Source: Chryseobacterium formosum (GTDB lineage: Bacteria > Bacteroidota > Bacteroidia > Flavobacteriales > Weeksellaceae). From it: a stretch of 64,000 bases of DNA. A program made the position numbers and the translations under genes. A model generated the notes under the pieces. That model saw nothing but the letters and a program-made list of their open reading frames with translations, did no database searches and was not told where the DNA came from. Where the stretch lies: positions 310,001 to 374,000 of the forward strand of contig NZ_JAOVZW010000008.1 in NCBI RefSeq assembly GCF_026460885.1, given 5' to 3'. Shown in pieces: positions 26,232 through 35,589 of the stretch (position 1 is its first letter; every line of letters begins with the position of its first letter).

Positions 26232-26266
26232 ATGAGAGAATGCATTTTGTGTTCTCTTTTTTTTGT
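26232..26266 (+). terminator. Probable terminator after small secreted protein
   Basis: GAGAGAATGCA pairs with TGTGTTCTCT (wobble pairs) and is followed by TTTTTTTT. Confidence 0.6.
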
Positions 26267-26438
26267 TTAAATAAAACAGTAATGCTTTGTTTCTGCTAAA
26301 AATAATTTAAATATTCTAATCTAGTTTTATCTCATAAAAGCTGTTGTGAAGCTTTAAAAGGAATAGTTTTTGTTCGTGAAATGTAGAAATGAAAAGAAAT
26401 CATTTTTAGCTAATCTATCAAATCACTCAATAAAATTT

Positions 26439-27755
26439 ATGAAAAAATTTATTCTACCTATTGTACTTGCGCTGGTTGTAAGTTGCAAAGACAAGAAAAG
26501 TTCTGAAAATACGCAGAAAGAGGTGGTGAAAATCGAAACCGATACTTTACAGTTACCTGCTCCAGACGAAAAAAGTGCTAAAAATAAATTCAGTAATGTT
26601 ATCGGATGGCCATCAGGAAAAACCCCGATTGCTCCAGAAGGATTTACAGTGACAAGATTTGCGGAGAATATTAAAAGTCCTCGTAATATGATTCAGACTT
26701 CCAACGGAGATATTTTTGTAGTGCTTTCCAATTCTGAACGGACAATAAAAGAAAAGATCAAAAATGACATCAGCGGAAAAAGTGACGCCGAAGTTGGCGG
26801 AAAATCAGCTAACAGAATTATTCTTTACAGAGATGCCAATAAAGATGGAGTGCCAGAATCATCTTCTGTTTTTCTGGATAATTTAAATCAGCCTTACGGA
26901 ATGTTGATTATCAAAGATCAATTTTATGTAGCAAATACCGATGGACTTTGGGTTTATCCTTATAAAGTAGGCGAAACAAAAATCACAAAACCCGGTAAGA
27001 AAATCGTCAATCTTCCGGCAGGAGGTTATAACAATCATTGGACGAGAAATTTAATTTCAAATAAAGACAATTCTAAAATATATATTTCAGTAGGATCGGG
27101 AAGTAATGTCGGTGAAAACGGAATGGAGTATGAAGTACGAAGAGCCAATATTTTGGAAGTAAATCCTGATGGAAGCGGAGAAAAGATATTTGCAGCAGGA
27201 CTTAGAAACCCTGTTGGAATGAGTTGGAATCCTACAACCGGAGAATTATGGACTGTCGTGAATGAAAGAGATGAATTAGGTGATGAGTTAGTTCCCGATT
27301 ATTTGACCAGTGTGAAAAGAGATGCGTTCTACGGATGGCCTTATGCATATTTCGGAAAGCACGAAGATCCGAGAAGGAAAGGAGAACAACCTGATTTGTT
27401 AGCAAAAACAATTGTTCCTGATGTTCCATTGGGAGCTCACACTGCATCTTTAGGCTTAACTTTTTATACAGGTCAACAGTTTCCGGAAAAATATAAAAAT
27501 GGAGCTTTCATCGGACAGCACGGATCTTGGAACCGGTCTTCATTGGTTGGTTATCAGGTAGCTTTTGTGCCTTTTAAAAATGGTAAAGCTGCGGGAAGTT
27601 ATGAGCCATTTCTTACAGGTTTTATTGCAGATAAAGAGAAAGGTGATGTCTACGGAAGACCAGTCGGTGTTTTGCAGATCGCAGACGGATCTTTACTCGT
27701 TGCAGACGATGTCAGCGGAATTGTCTGGAGGGTTTCTCAGAACAAGAATAAGTAA
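26439..27755 (+). CDS. Sorbosone dehydrogenase-like beta-propeller lipoprotein
   Basis: 438 residues from the ATG at 26439, which begins a lipoprotein signal (KKFILPIVLALVVSCKDKK, lipid cysteine at residue 15); the longer ORF start at 26370 would bury it. The body matches the PQQ-type soluble glucose/sorbosone dehydrogenase propeller: GFTVTRFAENIKSPRNM, NQPYGMLI, NHWTRNLIS, AAGLRNPVGMSWNP, WTVVNERDELGDELVPDY and IGQHGSWNRSS. The last two are signature stretches of this family. It would oxidise a sugar or aldose in the periplasm if supplied with cofactor; substrate unproven. A strong terminator follows. Confidence 0.82.
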   Translation: MKKFILPIVLALVVSCKDKKSSENTQKEVVKIETDTLQLPAPDEKSAKNKFSNVIGWPSGKTPIAPEGFTVTRFAENIKSPRNMIQTSNGDIFVVLSNSERTIKEKIKNDISGKSDAEVGGKSANRIILYRDANKDGVPESSSVFLDNLNQPYGMLIIKDQFYVANTDGLWVYPYKVGETKITKPGKKIVNLPAGGYNNHWTRNLISNKDNSKIYISVGSGSNVGENGMEYEVRRANILEVNPDGSGEKIFAAGLRNPVGMSWNPTTGELWTVVNERDELGDELVPDYLTSVKRDAFYGWPYAYFGKHEDPRRKGEQPDLLAKTIVPDVPLGAHTASLGLTFYTGQQFPEKYKNGAFIGQHGSWNRSSLVGYQVAFVPFKNGKAAGSYEPFLTGFIADKEKGDVYGRPVGVLQIADGSLLVADDVSGIVWRVSQNKNK

Positions 27756-27762
27756 AAAACAG

Positions 27763-27795
27763 GAAAAGCAACTTGATAAGGTTGCTTTTCGTTTT
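27763..27795 (+). terminator. Intrinsic terminator between propeller and lpd genes
   Basis: GAAAAGCAAC (27763-27772) and GTTGCTTTTC (27781-27790) form a perfect 10-bp stem with an 8-base loop. Confidence 0.85.
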
Positions 27796-27837
27796 CATCA
27801 ATATTTTTCCTTAAATTCGCATAAAAATTTTAAACTA

Positions 27838-29226
27838 ATGAATTACGATATTATTGTTATCGGGAGTGGTCCTGGTGGATATGTTACTGCAATCAGAGCG
27901 GCACAATTAGGTTTTAAAACTGCAATTATCGAGAAAGAAAATTTAGGAGGAATCTGCCTTAACTGGGGATGTATTCCTACTAAAGCTTTGTTGAAATCGG
28001 CTCAGGTTTTTCATTATATTAATCATGCAGAAGACTATGGTTTGAATAAAGTGGAAGCTAGTTTTGAGTTTCCTAACGTTATTCAGAGAAGCCGTGGTGT
28101 TGCCTCTAAAATGAGCAAAGGGATTGAATTCTTGATGAAAAAGAATAAAATCGATGTTATTTTAGGAACTGCAAAAGTACAGAAAGGTAAAAAAGTTTCT
28201 GTAACAGATAAAGAAGGAAAAGTTACCGAATATACAGGAACTCACATTATTTTGGCTACAGGAGCTCGTTCTAGAGAATTACCAAACTTACCTCAAGACG
28301 GTAAAAAAGTAATCGGATACAGACAGGCATTATCTCTTCCTGAGCAACCAAAATCTATGATTGTTGTAGGTTCTGGAGCAATCGGAGTAGAATTTGCTGA
28401 TTTTTATAACACAATGGGAACGAAAGTAACTGTTGTTGAATTTTTGCCAAACATCGTTCCTGTGGAAGATGAAGAAATCTCAAAACACTTAGAGAAATCT
28501 TTGAAAAAAACAGGGATTGAAATTATGACCAACGCTTCTGTAGAAAGCGTAGATACAAGTGGAAATGGAGTAGTTGCAACTGTGAAAACAGCAAAAGGAA
28601 ATATCACTCTTGAAGCTGACATCCTGTTATCTGCTGTTGGAATCGCTGCAAACATCGAGAATATCGGTCTTGAAGAAGTGGGCATCCAGACAGATAAAGG
28701 TAGAGTTTTGGTAAACGAATGGTACGAAACTTCAGTTCCTGGTTACTATGCAATCGGTGATATTATCCCTACTCAGGCTTTGGCACACGTTGCTTCTGCT
28801 GAAGGGATTACTTGTGTAGAAAAAATCAAAGGAATGCACGTTGAGAAAATCGACTATGGCAATATTCCTGGATGTACTTACTGTCACCCTGAAGTTGCTT
28901 CTGTTGGTCTTACAGAGAAACAAGCTAAAGAAAAAGGTTATGAAATCAAAGTTGGTAAATTCCCTCTTTCTGCAAGTGGAAAAGCGACTGCTAATGGAAA
29001 TACTGATGGTTTCATCAAAGTAATTTTCGATGCTAAATATGGCGAATGGTTAGGTTGTCACATGATTGGCGAAGGTGTAACTGATATGGTTGCTGAAGCA
29101 GTTGTTGCAAGAAAACTTGAAACTACAGGTCACGAAATCATCAAATCTATTCACCCGCATCCAACGGTTTCTGAAGCTATTATGGAAGCTGCTGCTGCTG
29201 CATACGGTGAAGTGATTCACATTTAA
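27838..29226 (+). CDS. lpdA: Dihydrolipoyl dehydrogenase (E3)
   Basis: 462 residues from the ATG at 27838. The ORF extends upstream into the preceding gene and terminator, but only this start gives the standard FAD loop (IIVIGSGPGGYVTAIRAAQ). The redox disulfide is C40/C45 in GGICLNWGCIPTK, the NAD loop is VVGSGAIGVEF, the second FAD contact is YAIGDI, and the catalytic His-Glu is in HPHPTVSEA. It reoxidises lipoamide in pyruvate, 2-oxoglutarate or branched-chain dehydrogenase complexes. No E1/E2 genes are adjacent, as is common in this group. Confidence 0.96.
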   Translation: MNYDIIVIGSGPGGYVTAIRAAQLGFKTAIIEKENLGGICLNWGCIPTKALLKSAQVFHYINHAEDYGLNKVEASFEFPNVIQRSRGVASKMSKGIEFLMKKNKIDVILGTAKVQKGKKVSVTDKEGKVTEYTGTHIILATGARSRELPNLPQDGKKVIGYRQALSLPEQPKSMIVVGSGAIGVEFADFYNTMGTKVTVVEFLPNIVPVEDEEISKHLEKSLKKTGIEIMTNASVESVDTSGNGVVATVKTAKGNITLEADILLSAVGIAANIENIGLEEVGIQTDKGRVLVNEWYETSVPGYYAIGDIIPTQALAHVASAEGITCVEKIKGMHVEKIDYGNIPGCTYCHPEVASVGLTEKQAKEKGYEIKVGKFPLSASGKATANGNTDGFIKVIFDAKYGEWLGCHMIGEGVTDMVAEAVVARKLETTGHEIIKSIHPHPTVSEAIMEAAAAAYGEVIHI

Positions 29227-29272
29227 TTTTGCTTTGACGAAGATGTAGATCTTTGACAAGTTTAACAATATT

Positions 29273-29305
29273 AAAACCACAGATTTTTTCTGTGGTTTTT
29301 GTTTT
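29273..29305 (+). terminator. Intrinsic terminator of lpdA
   Basis: AAAACCACAG and CTGTGGTTTT form a perfect 10-bp stem, followed by TGTTTTTATC. Confidence 0.85.
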
Positions 29306-29364
29306 TATCTCACTTATTTTCTTAATTTTATTCCGTTAATAAAAAATACAAATTAAAATAAATT

Positions 29365-29979
29365 ATGTTCAAAAAATTAGCTGCGGAAGCTTTAGGATTA
29401 GGTGATATCGGGAAGATTATTCCTTCTCAGGATTATGATAAAGTAGATTCGGATGATTATATTTTATCTGAAGATAATGAGAAAATATTCTTTTTAATTA
29501 AATCTAAAAGAGATGAATACTGCTTTACAAACAGAGCTTTGATTCATATCGACGGTGCAAGTGCGATTGACAGAAAAAGAATTTTGAGAAGGTATGAATA
29601 CTATCAATTTCCTTTCTCGAATGTGGTTTTGCAGACTGCGGGAACGATCGATCTGGATGTTGAAATTTCATTCAATATCGGAAATGTTCCTTTAATGATC
29701 AGCGTTGCAAAAGGTCAGGTTGATCAGTTGAAAGACTTATACAAAGCACTTTTGGCGATTCAGCAGGAAGTTCATCACAATCATTCTTTGTTGAACTTTT
29801 CTAATGACAGCATTCAGAAAGCAATTACGAGTGTAGCATCAGGAAAGCAGGAAAATGTTTCAAAAAGCCAGGAATTAAGAGCAATCAACGAATATATTTT
29901 TGCTTGGAACACGAATAGTTTCGACCGATACAACCAAAAAGATTTTTCTAAGATTTTTGAGAAGTATATTAATAATTAA
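29365..29979 (+). CDS. Bacterial PH-domain protein (YvbH-like)
   Basis: 204 residues. The N-terminal two-thirds (about 10-150) read as a bacterial PH-like beta-barrel: EKIFFLIKSKRDEYCFTNRALIHIDG, KRILRRYEYYQFPFSNVVLQ and EISFNIGNVPLMISVAKGQ. These are close to the B. subtilis YvbH/YvqH type. The last 50 residues are helical. Cytoplasmic, with no signal. It stands between two terminators of nearly identical stem, so it is probably monocistronic. Molecular role unknown. Confidence 0.7.
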   Translation: MFKKLAAEALGLGDIGKIIPSQDYDKVDSDDYILSEDNEKIFFLIKSKRDEYCFTNRALIHIDGASAIDRKRILRRYEYYQFPFSNVVLQTAGTIDLDVEISFNIGNVPLMISVAKGQVDQLKDLYKALLAIQQEVHHNHSLLNFSNDSIQKAITSVASGKQENVSKSQELRAINEYIFAWNTNSFDRYNQKDFSKIFEKYINN

Positions 29980-30001
29980 GATTCAATAATTTATATGTTA
30001 G

Positions 30002-30031
30002 AACCACAGATAAAATCTGTGGTTTTTTATA
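30002..30031 (+). terminator. Intrinsic terminator of PH-domain gene
   Basis: AACCACAGAT and ATCTGTGGTT form a perfect stem with a 3-base loop, then TTTTTAT. The stem resembles the lpdA terminator 0.7 kb upstream. Confidence 0.85.
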
Positions 30032-30056
30032 TATTTAAAGTATAAAAACACATAAG

Positions 30057-30908
30057 TTGAACAAAAAATACACACAGCTTATTTATAAGATCATTTTTTC
30101 TCCATTTACACAAATTGTTTTGTGCACTTTGCTTTTATTTGTTGAAATTTTGTCGATATATTTCAAAATATTGGTTTTGTGTGTATTCAGTCTTCAGCTT
30201 TTAAGGTATTATTTTAGAAAAACAGCATTTAATTCAACACATTCTTTTTGGTATCTTATTTTTTTTGTACCAATCTTATATTTCTTTTTGTGCAGTAAGA
30301 TTTTTGAGGTGTATCAAATTAATTTTTATATTAAAATATTCTTGTTTATTATACCCATCGTTTATAGTTTCTATTATTATTCTAAAAGAAATCCTTCAAC
30401 AGGCGAAAAAATATTTTTGAATTTGATATGTTATTATTTTATTCCATTTTTTATGGCTTTGAATTTTTCTTTTGACTTTTCAAAACCTGTTATAAAAGAA
30501 TTTGTGGTTATTGATAAACAGAAGAATTCATTTGGATCTTTCAATACAGAATATTCTGAATATACCTTTTATGAATTAAAAGTAGTTCCAAAAATTATTT
30601 ATTTTAAACCATTTTTCCAAAAAGAACTCTCTGAGAATGATTATAAAAGTATGCTGTTAAAATCAGCAAAAATACGTTCAAATAATTTGGTTAATTTAAA
30701 AGGTTTTGATTATGAGTTAATTAATACGCAGTCCTTATTTAATATTAAAACTCAAAAATTTATTTACATCATTACACTGAAAGAATATGTCGAGCCAACT
30801 ATTTTTAAAGTAAACACTGGAATCTATCGAAAGTTTAATAAAGGTGATAAAATTGATTTTGAAAAACATAAAGGTCTTTTTGGGATAGAATGGTATTATT
30901 TTAGATAA
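30057..30908 (+). CDS. Multi-spanning membrane protein of unknown function
   Basis: 283 residues starting at a TTG; no ATG alternative keeps the first helices. About four or five hydrophobic spans occupy residues 15-155 (FTQIVLCTLLLFVEIL, FWYLIFFVPILYFFLC, IKIFLFIIPIVYSFYYY, YYFIPFFMALNFSF). A soluble beta-rich C-terminal half follows (about 158-283, ending GLFGIEWYYF). Very AT-rich. No family recognised. It precedes the patatin gene by 87 bases. Confidence 0.55.
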   Translation: MNKKYTQLIYKIIFSPFTQIVLCTLLLFVEILSIYFKILVLCVFSLQLLRYYFRKTAFNSTHSFWYLIFFVPILYFFLCSKIFEVYQINFYIKIFLFIIPIVYSFYYYSKRNPSTGEKIFLNLICYYFIPFFMALNFSFDFSKPVIKEFVVIDKQKNSFGSFNTEYSEYTFYELKVVPKIIYFKPFFQKELSENDYKSMLLKSAKIRSNNLVNLKGFDYELINTQSLFNIKTQKFIYIITLKEYVEPTIFKVNTGIYRKFNKGDKIDFEKHKGLFGIEWYYFR

Positions 30909-30995
30909 TCGGTTTAGAAATATTAACATTTACACAACAATAATAAAATGGAAAAAATTCTTTATCATCATCATTTGTTTTCATAAATTTATTCA

Positions 30996-31802
30996 ATGAA
31001 CTTTGAAAAAACGGGATTGGTTTTATCGGGTGGCGGTACCAAAGGTATTGCTCATGCAGGAGTATTAAAATTTCTTGGCGAGCAGAATATTGATGTCGAT
31101 ATTTTGGCTTGTTGCAGTGCAGGTTCAATCGTTGGATGTCTTTATGCAATTGGTAAAAAGCCTGAGGAGATTTTAGATTTCTTTCAGTCAGTATACTTTT
31201 TCAATTGGAAACATTTTGCATTCAATCAACCTGGTTTGGTTTCTTCGGTGATTTTTAATAATTATCTGAAACCCATTTTTCGTGATATGAAAATTGGAGA
31301 TTTAGATAAAGAAATCAAGATTGTTGCTACAGAATTAGTTGGTGGAACAGAGAAGATTTTCGATAAAGATTTTCTGGTAACCGATGCAATTATCGCATCC
31401 TGTTCAATTCCGGGAATTACAACCCCTTATATTTTAGGAGAAGAAATGTTCTGCGATGGTGGAGTTCTGAATAATTTTCCGGCAGATATTATCCGTGATG
31501 ATTGTGATAAACTGATTGGCGTTTTTGTTTCGCCTCCTCATGATATTAAAATCAACGATTTAAAGTCTATTAAAGCGATTGTTTCCCGATCTTATGATTT
31601 GCTTTCCTACCGTATTGAAAAGATTAAATTTGAGCATTGTGACTGGTTAATATCTTCACAAGATTTATCAAGTTATGGAACTTTTGAGCGTAAAAAAGAC
31701 CGTTTAGAACAAATTTTCAATATCGGTTATCGTGCCGCCAAAGATAGTTTTAATGAAAGCCAATTTTACGCAGCATTGAAAAATGAAAAACGAATTGTTT
31801 AA
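30996..31802 (+). CDS. Patatin-like phospholipase with altered nucleophile elbow
   Basis: 268 residues. The oxyanion loop is LSGGGTKGIAHAGVL at about residue 9, and the catalytic dyad aspartate is in FCDGGVLNNFP. The nucleophile elbow reads CCSAGS (about residue 41) instead of the usual GxSxG, so the first glycine is a cysteine while the serine and the second glycine stay. Patatins cleave acyl esters of lipids. No signal peptide, so the protein is cytoplasmic or membrane-peripheral. Family is clear; whether activity survives the change is uncertain. Confidence 0.85.
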   Translation: MNFEKTGLVLSGGGTKGIAHAGVLKFLGEQNIDVDILACCSAGSIVGCLYAIGKKPEEILDFFQSVYFFNWKHFAFNQPGLVSSVIFNNYLKPIFRDMKIGDLDKEIKIVATELVGGTEKIFDKDFLVTDAIIASCSIPGITTPYILGEEMFCDGGVLNNFPADIIRDDCDKLIGVFVSPPHDIKINDLKSIKAIVSRSYDLLSYRIEKIKFEHCDWLISSQDLSSYGTFERKKDRLEQIFNIGYRAAKDSFNESQFYAALKNEKRIV

Positions 31803-31850
31803 AAAACTTAGCCTCAATCTTTAATTTAAGGTTAATATTTCGATATGCTG

Positions 31851-31962
31851 GTCGTCCCTTCGAGTAGATTTTTGAAAAAAAATCATATCGAGAAGTTCAA
31901 TTTAATTAAAAGTTCTCGATACATTTTTCTTCATTTTATTACTAAAAACACTCGACCTGACG
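31851..31962. repeat. REP-like palindromic intergenic element
   Basis: ATCGAGAA (31887-31894) and TTCTCGAT (31913-31920) form a perfect inner stem. TCGAGTAGATTTTTG (from 31859) and the AAAAACACTCGA stretch (31944-31955) form imperfect outer arms. It lies between the convergent patatin and adenine deaminase genes. Confidence 0.55.
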
Positions 31963-31980
31963 AAAGATTTAAAGTATCCC

Positions 31981-33609
31981 TTATCTAATAAAAACATCCG
32001 TAAATTCGAAACTTTTACCATTAAAAAGACCTTTATCGCTTAATTTCAATTCTGGAATTACCAAAAGTGCCATGAAAGATAAACTCATGTAAGGCGCTCT
32101 CAATTGGCTTCCCAGTTCTTTAGCTCGTTGATCTAATTTAATATATAATTCTGCAACTTTTTCGGCAGGAAGATGAGTCATAATTCCTGCAATTGGTAAT
32201 TCTAAAACCAATTCTTCGGATTCTGTAGCAAGAGAAATTCCACCTTTTGCTTTGATAATGGCGTTTACAGCTTTGCAAATATCCTCGTCATTCGTTCCTA
32301 CAACGACAATATTATGACAGTCATGGGCAACACAAGAAGCGATGGCTCCATTTTTTAAACCTATATTTTTAATAAAAGCAGTTGCAATTGGAGCATCTTT
32401 ATAACGATTTACAACTGCAATTTTCAGAATATCTTCTTCAATATTTGATTCAGAATAACCATCTTTCACAAGAGATTTTGCCTGTATTTCATGAGTGATT
32501 AATTGTCCGTCGAGAGCTTCAATCACACGAATGGTATCGCTTTCACTTTTAATTTTAAAATCAGAAGGTTGTTTTAAACTGCAATTAAAATTGTTTACAG
32601 TTGGAGCTTCAACAGATTGAATGAAAGATTTTCCATTCTCGGCAACCAACTCACCATTGATATAAGTTTTTAAAATATTAAAATCTTCAACATTATCAAT
32701 TTCAATAAAATCTGCATGATCACCAACTTGCAATAATCCAATTGATAAATTATAGTGTTGTATTACATTGTAAGACGCAGCCCGTAAAACATCATACAAA
32801 TTATAACCATCTTTTAACGCTCGTTTTACATGATCATTGATGTGAGATTCAATCAAATTATCAGGATGTTTGTCATCACAACAAAACATAATCTGCTCCG
32901 GAAAATCTTTTAATAAGGGAATTAAAGTTTCAAAATTTTTTGCAGCACTTCCTTCCCGGATCATGATTTTTACTCCATGTTTCAGTTTTTCGAGAGCTTC
33001 TGTATGACCGAAACACTCATGGTCGGTAGTAATTCCTGCATCAAAATACATTTTCATTCCTTCACCCATTAATCCGGGAGCATGACCGTCAATTGGCTTA
33101 TTATGTTTTTTGGCAAAAGCTATTTTCTTTAGAACTTCCTCATCGTTATAAATCACACCTGGAAAATTCATCATTTCAGCTAAATAAACAATTTCATTTC
33201 TGCTTAATAATTCGTTGATGTCATCAGAATCAATTACAGCTCCTGCTGTTTCAAATTGTGTTGCAGGAACACAAGATGGAGCGCCAAAATAGAAATGAAA
33301 AGGAACTTTTTTAGCATTATCAATCATATAATTTACACCTTCGATTCCTAAAACATTGGCAATCTCGTGCGGATCTGAAATTGTTCCGACAGTTCCGTGT
33401 TTTACAGCAATTTTGGCAAACTCAGATGGAACAAGCATACTGCTTTCAATGTGTACATGAGCATCAATAAAGCCTGGGAGAATGTACGTTTCTAAAGTTT
33501 CATCGATTCTTTTTACAGAAGCAATTTTTTTATTTGAAACAACTATTTCTGCCGGAAAAGTTTCTCTTGAAATAAGATCGATTAAATTAGCTTTAAGTGT
33601 AAATTCCAT
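31981..33609 (-). CDS. ade: Adenine deaminase
   Basis: 542 residues, normal for the Ade family. The metal-binding amidohydrolase start is [13 protein letters not shown], followed by [20 protein letters not shown], and the C-terminal Ade domain with [14 protein letters not shown]. It converts adenine to hypoxanthine and ammonia in purine salvage, in the cytoplasm with Mn/Fe. ATG at 33607-33609. The next gene on this strand lies 67 bases upstream and ends in its own terminator, so ade is transcribed separately. Confidence 0.95.
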   Translation of the reverse strand: MEFTLKANLIDLISRETFPAEIVVSNKKIASVKRIDETLETYILPGFIDAHVHIESSMLVPSEFAKIAVKHGTVGTISDPHEIANVLGIEGVNYMIDNAKKVPFHFYFGAPSCVPATQFETAGAVIDSDDINELLSRNEIVYLAEMMNFPGVIYNDEEVLKKIAFAKKHNKPIDGHAPGLMGEGMKMYFDAGITTDHECFGHTEALEKLKHGVKIMIREGSAAKNFETLIPLLKDFPEQIMFCCDDKHPDNLIESHINDHVKRALKDGYNLYDVLRAASYNVIQHYNLSIGLLQVGDHADFIEIDNVEDFNILKTYINGELVAENGKSFIQSVEAPTVNNFNCSLKQPSDFKIKSESDTIRVIEALDGQLITHEIQAKSLVKDGYSESNIEEDILKIAVVNRYKDAPIATAFIKNIGLKNGAIASCVAHDCHNIVVVGTNDEDICKAVNAIIKAKGGISLATESEELVLELPIAGIMTHLPAEKVAELYIKLDQRAKELGSQLRAPYMSLSFMALLVIPELKLSDKGLFNGKSFEFTDVFIR

Positions 33610-33626
33610 GATGTTTTTTGATAAAT

Positions 33627-33658
33627 AAAAAATTCCTAATAGTGAAATTAGGAATTAT
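33627..33658 (-). terminator. Terminator of the 33677 gene
   Basis: AATTCCTAAT and ATTAGGAATT form a perfect stem with a 6-base loop; the minus-strand product ends in TTTTTTATTT. Confidence 0.85.
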
Positions 33659-33676
33659 TATTTGATTTGTTTAAAA

Positions 33677-34111
33677 TTAATTTTTAACGACCTGTGCGTC
33701 TTGTCTTACTAAAGTTTCACCATTTCCATCAATCACTACTAAAGTGTAAGGTGCTTTTTTAGCAGATGCGGTCAGATAATTTCTCCAAACCTGATATAAT
33801 GTTCCGTTGTTATTAAATTCGAAATAATAATTACCTCCGGATCCGTCCGGAATTAATTCTCCGTCACTGATAATCATGCTTGGTTTTGAGGTAATTTTTG
33901 TGTTTGCGCCCCAAGATTGATACAGATAATTTCCGTTTGGTTGTTTATCGATTCTTACTTTGAATTTTTTAGTTTTAATGATAACGGTTTTTGGAACATT
34001 TTGAAAATATCCGGTTCCGTTATCTTTAATAGGATTTGGTTTTAAATCATTTGCTGAAATCAAGGAAAACTGAGCAATACATAAAGTTCCTAATAATAAT
34101 TTCTTAATCAT
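33677..34111 (-). CDS. Secreted protein of unknown function
   Basis: 144 residues with a signal peptide (KKLLLGTLCIAQFSLISA). The mature protein is beta-rich: KTVIIKTKKFKVRIDKQ, NYLYQSWG, GGNYYFEFNNNGTLYQVW, PYTLVVIDGNGETLV. Repeated aromatic-Gln patterns (LYQSW, LYQVW) suggest two copies of a small sheet motif. No family recognised. Its own terminator lies directly downstream. Confidence 0.65.
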   Translation of the reverse strand: MIKKLLLGTLCIAQFSLISANDLKPNPIKDNGTGYFQNVPKTVIIKTKKFKVRIDKQPNGNYLYQSWGANTKITSKPSMIISDGELIPDGSGGNYYFEFNNNGTLYQVWRNYLTASAKKAPYTLVVIDGNGETLVRQDAQVVKN

Positions 34112-34199
34112 TTTTTATTTGTTTTTAAAATTATAAAAGGGGAATCAAATTTAGAGCCAATTGTTCATGATTAGAAAATTTGCCTTAATCTGGTTATTT

Positions 34200-34913
34200 T
34201 TAAGCCTCAACTTCAAAATCCTGAGTATAATGCGCAAAAGCTTCTTCCAAACTATTAAATTTCCCTTTAAACTCTTCAATATTACAATCCTGAAGAATAT
34301 TTCCTTTGTGAATAAGAATTACACGAGTACAAAGCGCTTCAACTTCCTGCATGATGTGTGTGGAAAGTAAAACGGTTTTAGCTTTACCAATCTCTTTTAC
34401 CACATTTCTGATTTCAAGAATCTGATTCGGATCTAAACCGTTTGTTGGTTCATCCAAAATTAACAAATCGGGTTGATGAATAATAGCCTGAGCTAAACCA
34501 ACTCTCTGTTTGTAACCTTTAGAAAGCTGTCCTATTTTCTTTGATTTTTCAGGAGTAATTCCGACTAATTCAATAACTTCATCAACTCTCGCTTCAGAAA
34601 TTTTGTGAATATTGGCTACGAATTGAAGATATTCTTTCACATACATCTCAAGATACAAAGGATTGTTTTCAGGAAGAAAACCTATGTTCTTTTTGCTCTC
34701 AATTTCGTTTTCGGTAATATTTTTTCCGTTGAAAATAATTTCGCCTTCATCAATTTTTAAAGCTCCGACAATAGACTTCATTAAAGTAGATTTTCCAGCT
34801 CCATTTGGACCTAAAAGACCGATGATTTCGTTTTTGTCGATTGAGATATTGATGTCGTTAAGAGCAGTTTGCTCACCAAATTTCTTTGTTAAATTAATTA
34901 CCTGAAGAGACAT
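34200..34913 (-). CDS. ABC transporter ATP-binding protein, GldA-like
   Basis: 237 residues from the ATG at 34913; an earlier in-frame ATG at 34934 would add seven residues. Walker A is GPNGAGKST, the signature is LSKGYKQRVGLAQA, and Walker B is LLILDEPTNGLDP. The stretches GFLPENNPLYLEMYVKEYL and LLSTHIMQEVEALCTRV are very like gliding-motility GldA, but GldA is about 60 residues longer at the C-terminus. No permease is adjacent, so partners must lie elsewhere. Called a GldA-like ATPase rather than GldA itself. Confidence 0.85.
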   Translation of the reverse strand: MSLQVINLTKKFGEQTALNDINISIDKNEIIGLLGPNGAGKSTLMKSIVGALKIDEGEIIFNGKNITENEIESKKNIGFLPENNPLYLEMYVKEYLQFVANIHKISEARVDEVIELVGITPEKSKKIGQLSKGYKQRVGLAQAIIHQPDLLILDEPTNGLDPNQILEIRNVVKEIGKAKTVLLSTHIMQEVEALCTRVILIHKGNILQDCNIEEFKGKFNSLEEAFAHYTQDFEVEA

Positions 34914-34943
34914 ATTACTGAAATATTTTGACAAAAATAGAAA

Positions 34944-34974
34944 TAAAAAAACTCATTCGGTAAGAATGAGTTGA
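34944..34974 (-). terminator. Terminator of the 34996 gene
   Basis: AACTCATTC and GAATGAGTT pair around GGTAA; on the minus strand the stem runs into TTTTTTTA. Confidence 0.8.
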
Positions 34975-34995
34975 TATATCTTAAAAAAAGGAAAT

Positions 34996-35589
34996 TTATT
35001 TTCTTTTTTTCGCAGGTTTTACCGGAGTTTTGGTTGCCGGTACAGCATTATTATTTTGTTGAACTGTATTCACCGGAGTTTGCACTGTATTATTATTCAC
35101 AGGATTTACCGGAGTTTGTTTTACGGATGCTTTATAAAGTCCGGCTTTTGGAGTTCCGATTCCGAAAATTTTATCAATTTGTTTTTTATTCAAAAACTGG
35201 GATTTCCCAACGTATTTTTTATTTTTATTGATATACTGAATAATCTGTACAGTCGGCTGTCCGTAGTTTTTTTCGTACTGAAGCTCAATAATGTCATTAG
35301 GAAGTTCTAAAGAAATATTTCCGCTCGGAGCATCAATAAAACCATCGGTAATCATCTTATAAAGTTCGTGTACGTCACCATTAATATCATTAAATGAAAA
35401 CGATCTGAATGTATTAAGATTACTTGTATTAATATCCTGATAATTAAAAGTAAACTTATTTTCTTTCTTGTATAAGCCCACAGAATTATCTTTTCCTATT
35501 TCTACTAATGTCTCGTTTTTCAAAACTTTAATCTGCGAGAAAGCCGAGAATCCTAAAAAACAGGTAAGGAGTAAAATTATCTTTTTCAT
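34996..35589 (-). CDS. Secreted protein with Pro/Asn/Thr-rich tail, unknown function
   Basis: 197 residues with a signal peptide (KKIILLLTCFLGFSAFSQ). A beta-rich body covers about 20-140 and ends in NKKQIDKIFGIG. A low-complexity tail follows (TPVNPVNNNTVQTPVNTVQQ with repeated TPV/NTV units) and finishes in a basic cluster (KPAKKRK). No known domain seen. Own terminator. Upstream is the gene-poor 35.6-37.0 kb stretch. Confidence 0.6.
   Translation of the reverse strand: MKKIILLLTCFLGFSAFSQIKVLKNETLVEIGKDNSVGLYKKENKFTFNYQDINTSNLNTFRSFSFNDINGDVHELYKMITDGFIDAPSGNISLELPNDIIELQYEKNYGQPTVQIIQYINKNKKYVGKSQFLNKKQIDKIFGIGTPKAGLYKASVKQTPVNPVNNNTVQTPVNTVQQNNNAVPATKTPVKPAKKRK

Noticed and set aside
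27565..27837. N-terminal extension of the lipoamide dehydrogenase ORF
   Set aside because: It overlaps the preceding gene in another frame and crosses an intrinsic terminator; the ATG at 27838 gives the canonical FAD-binding start.
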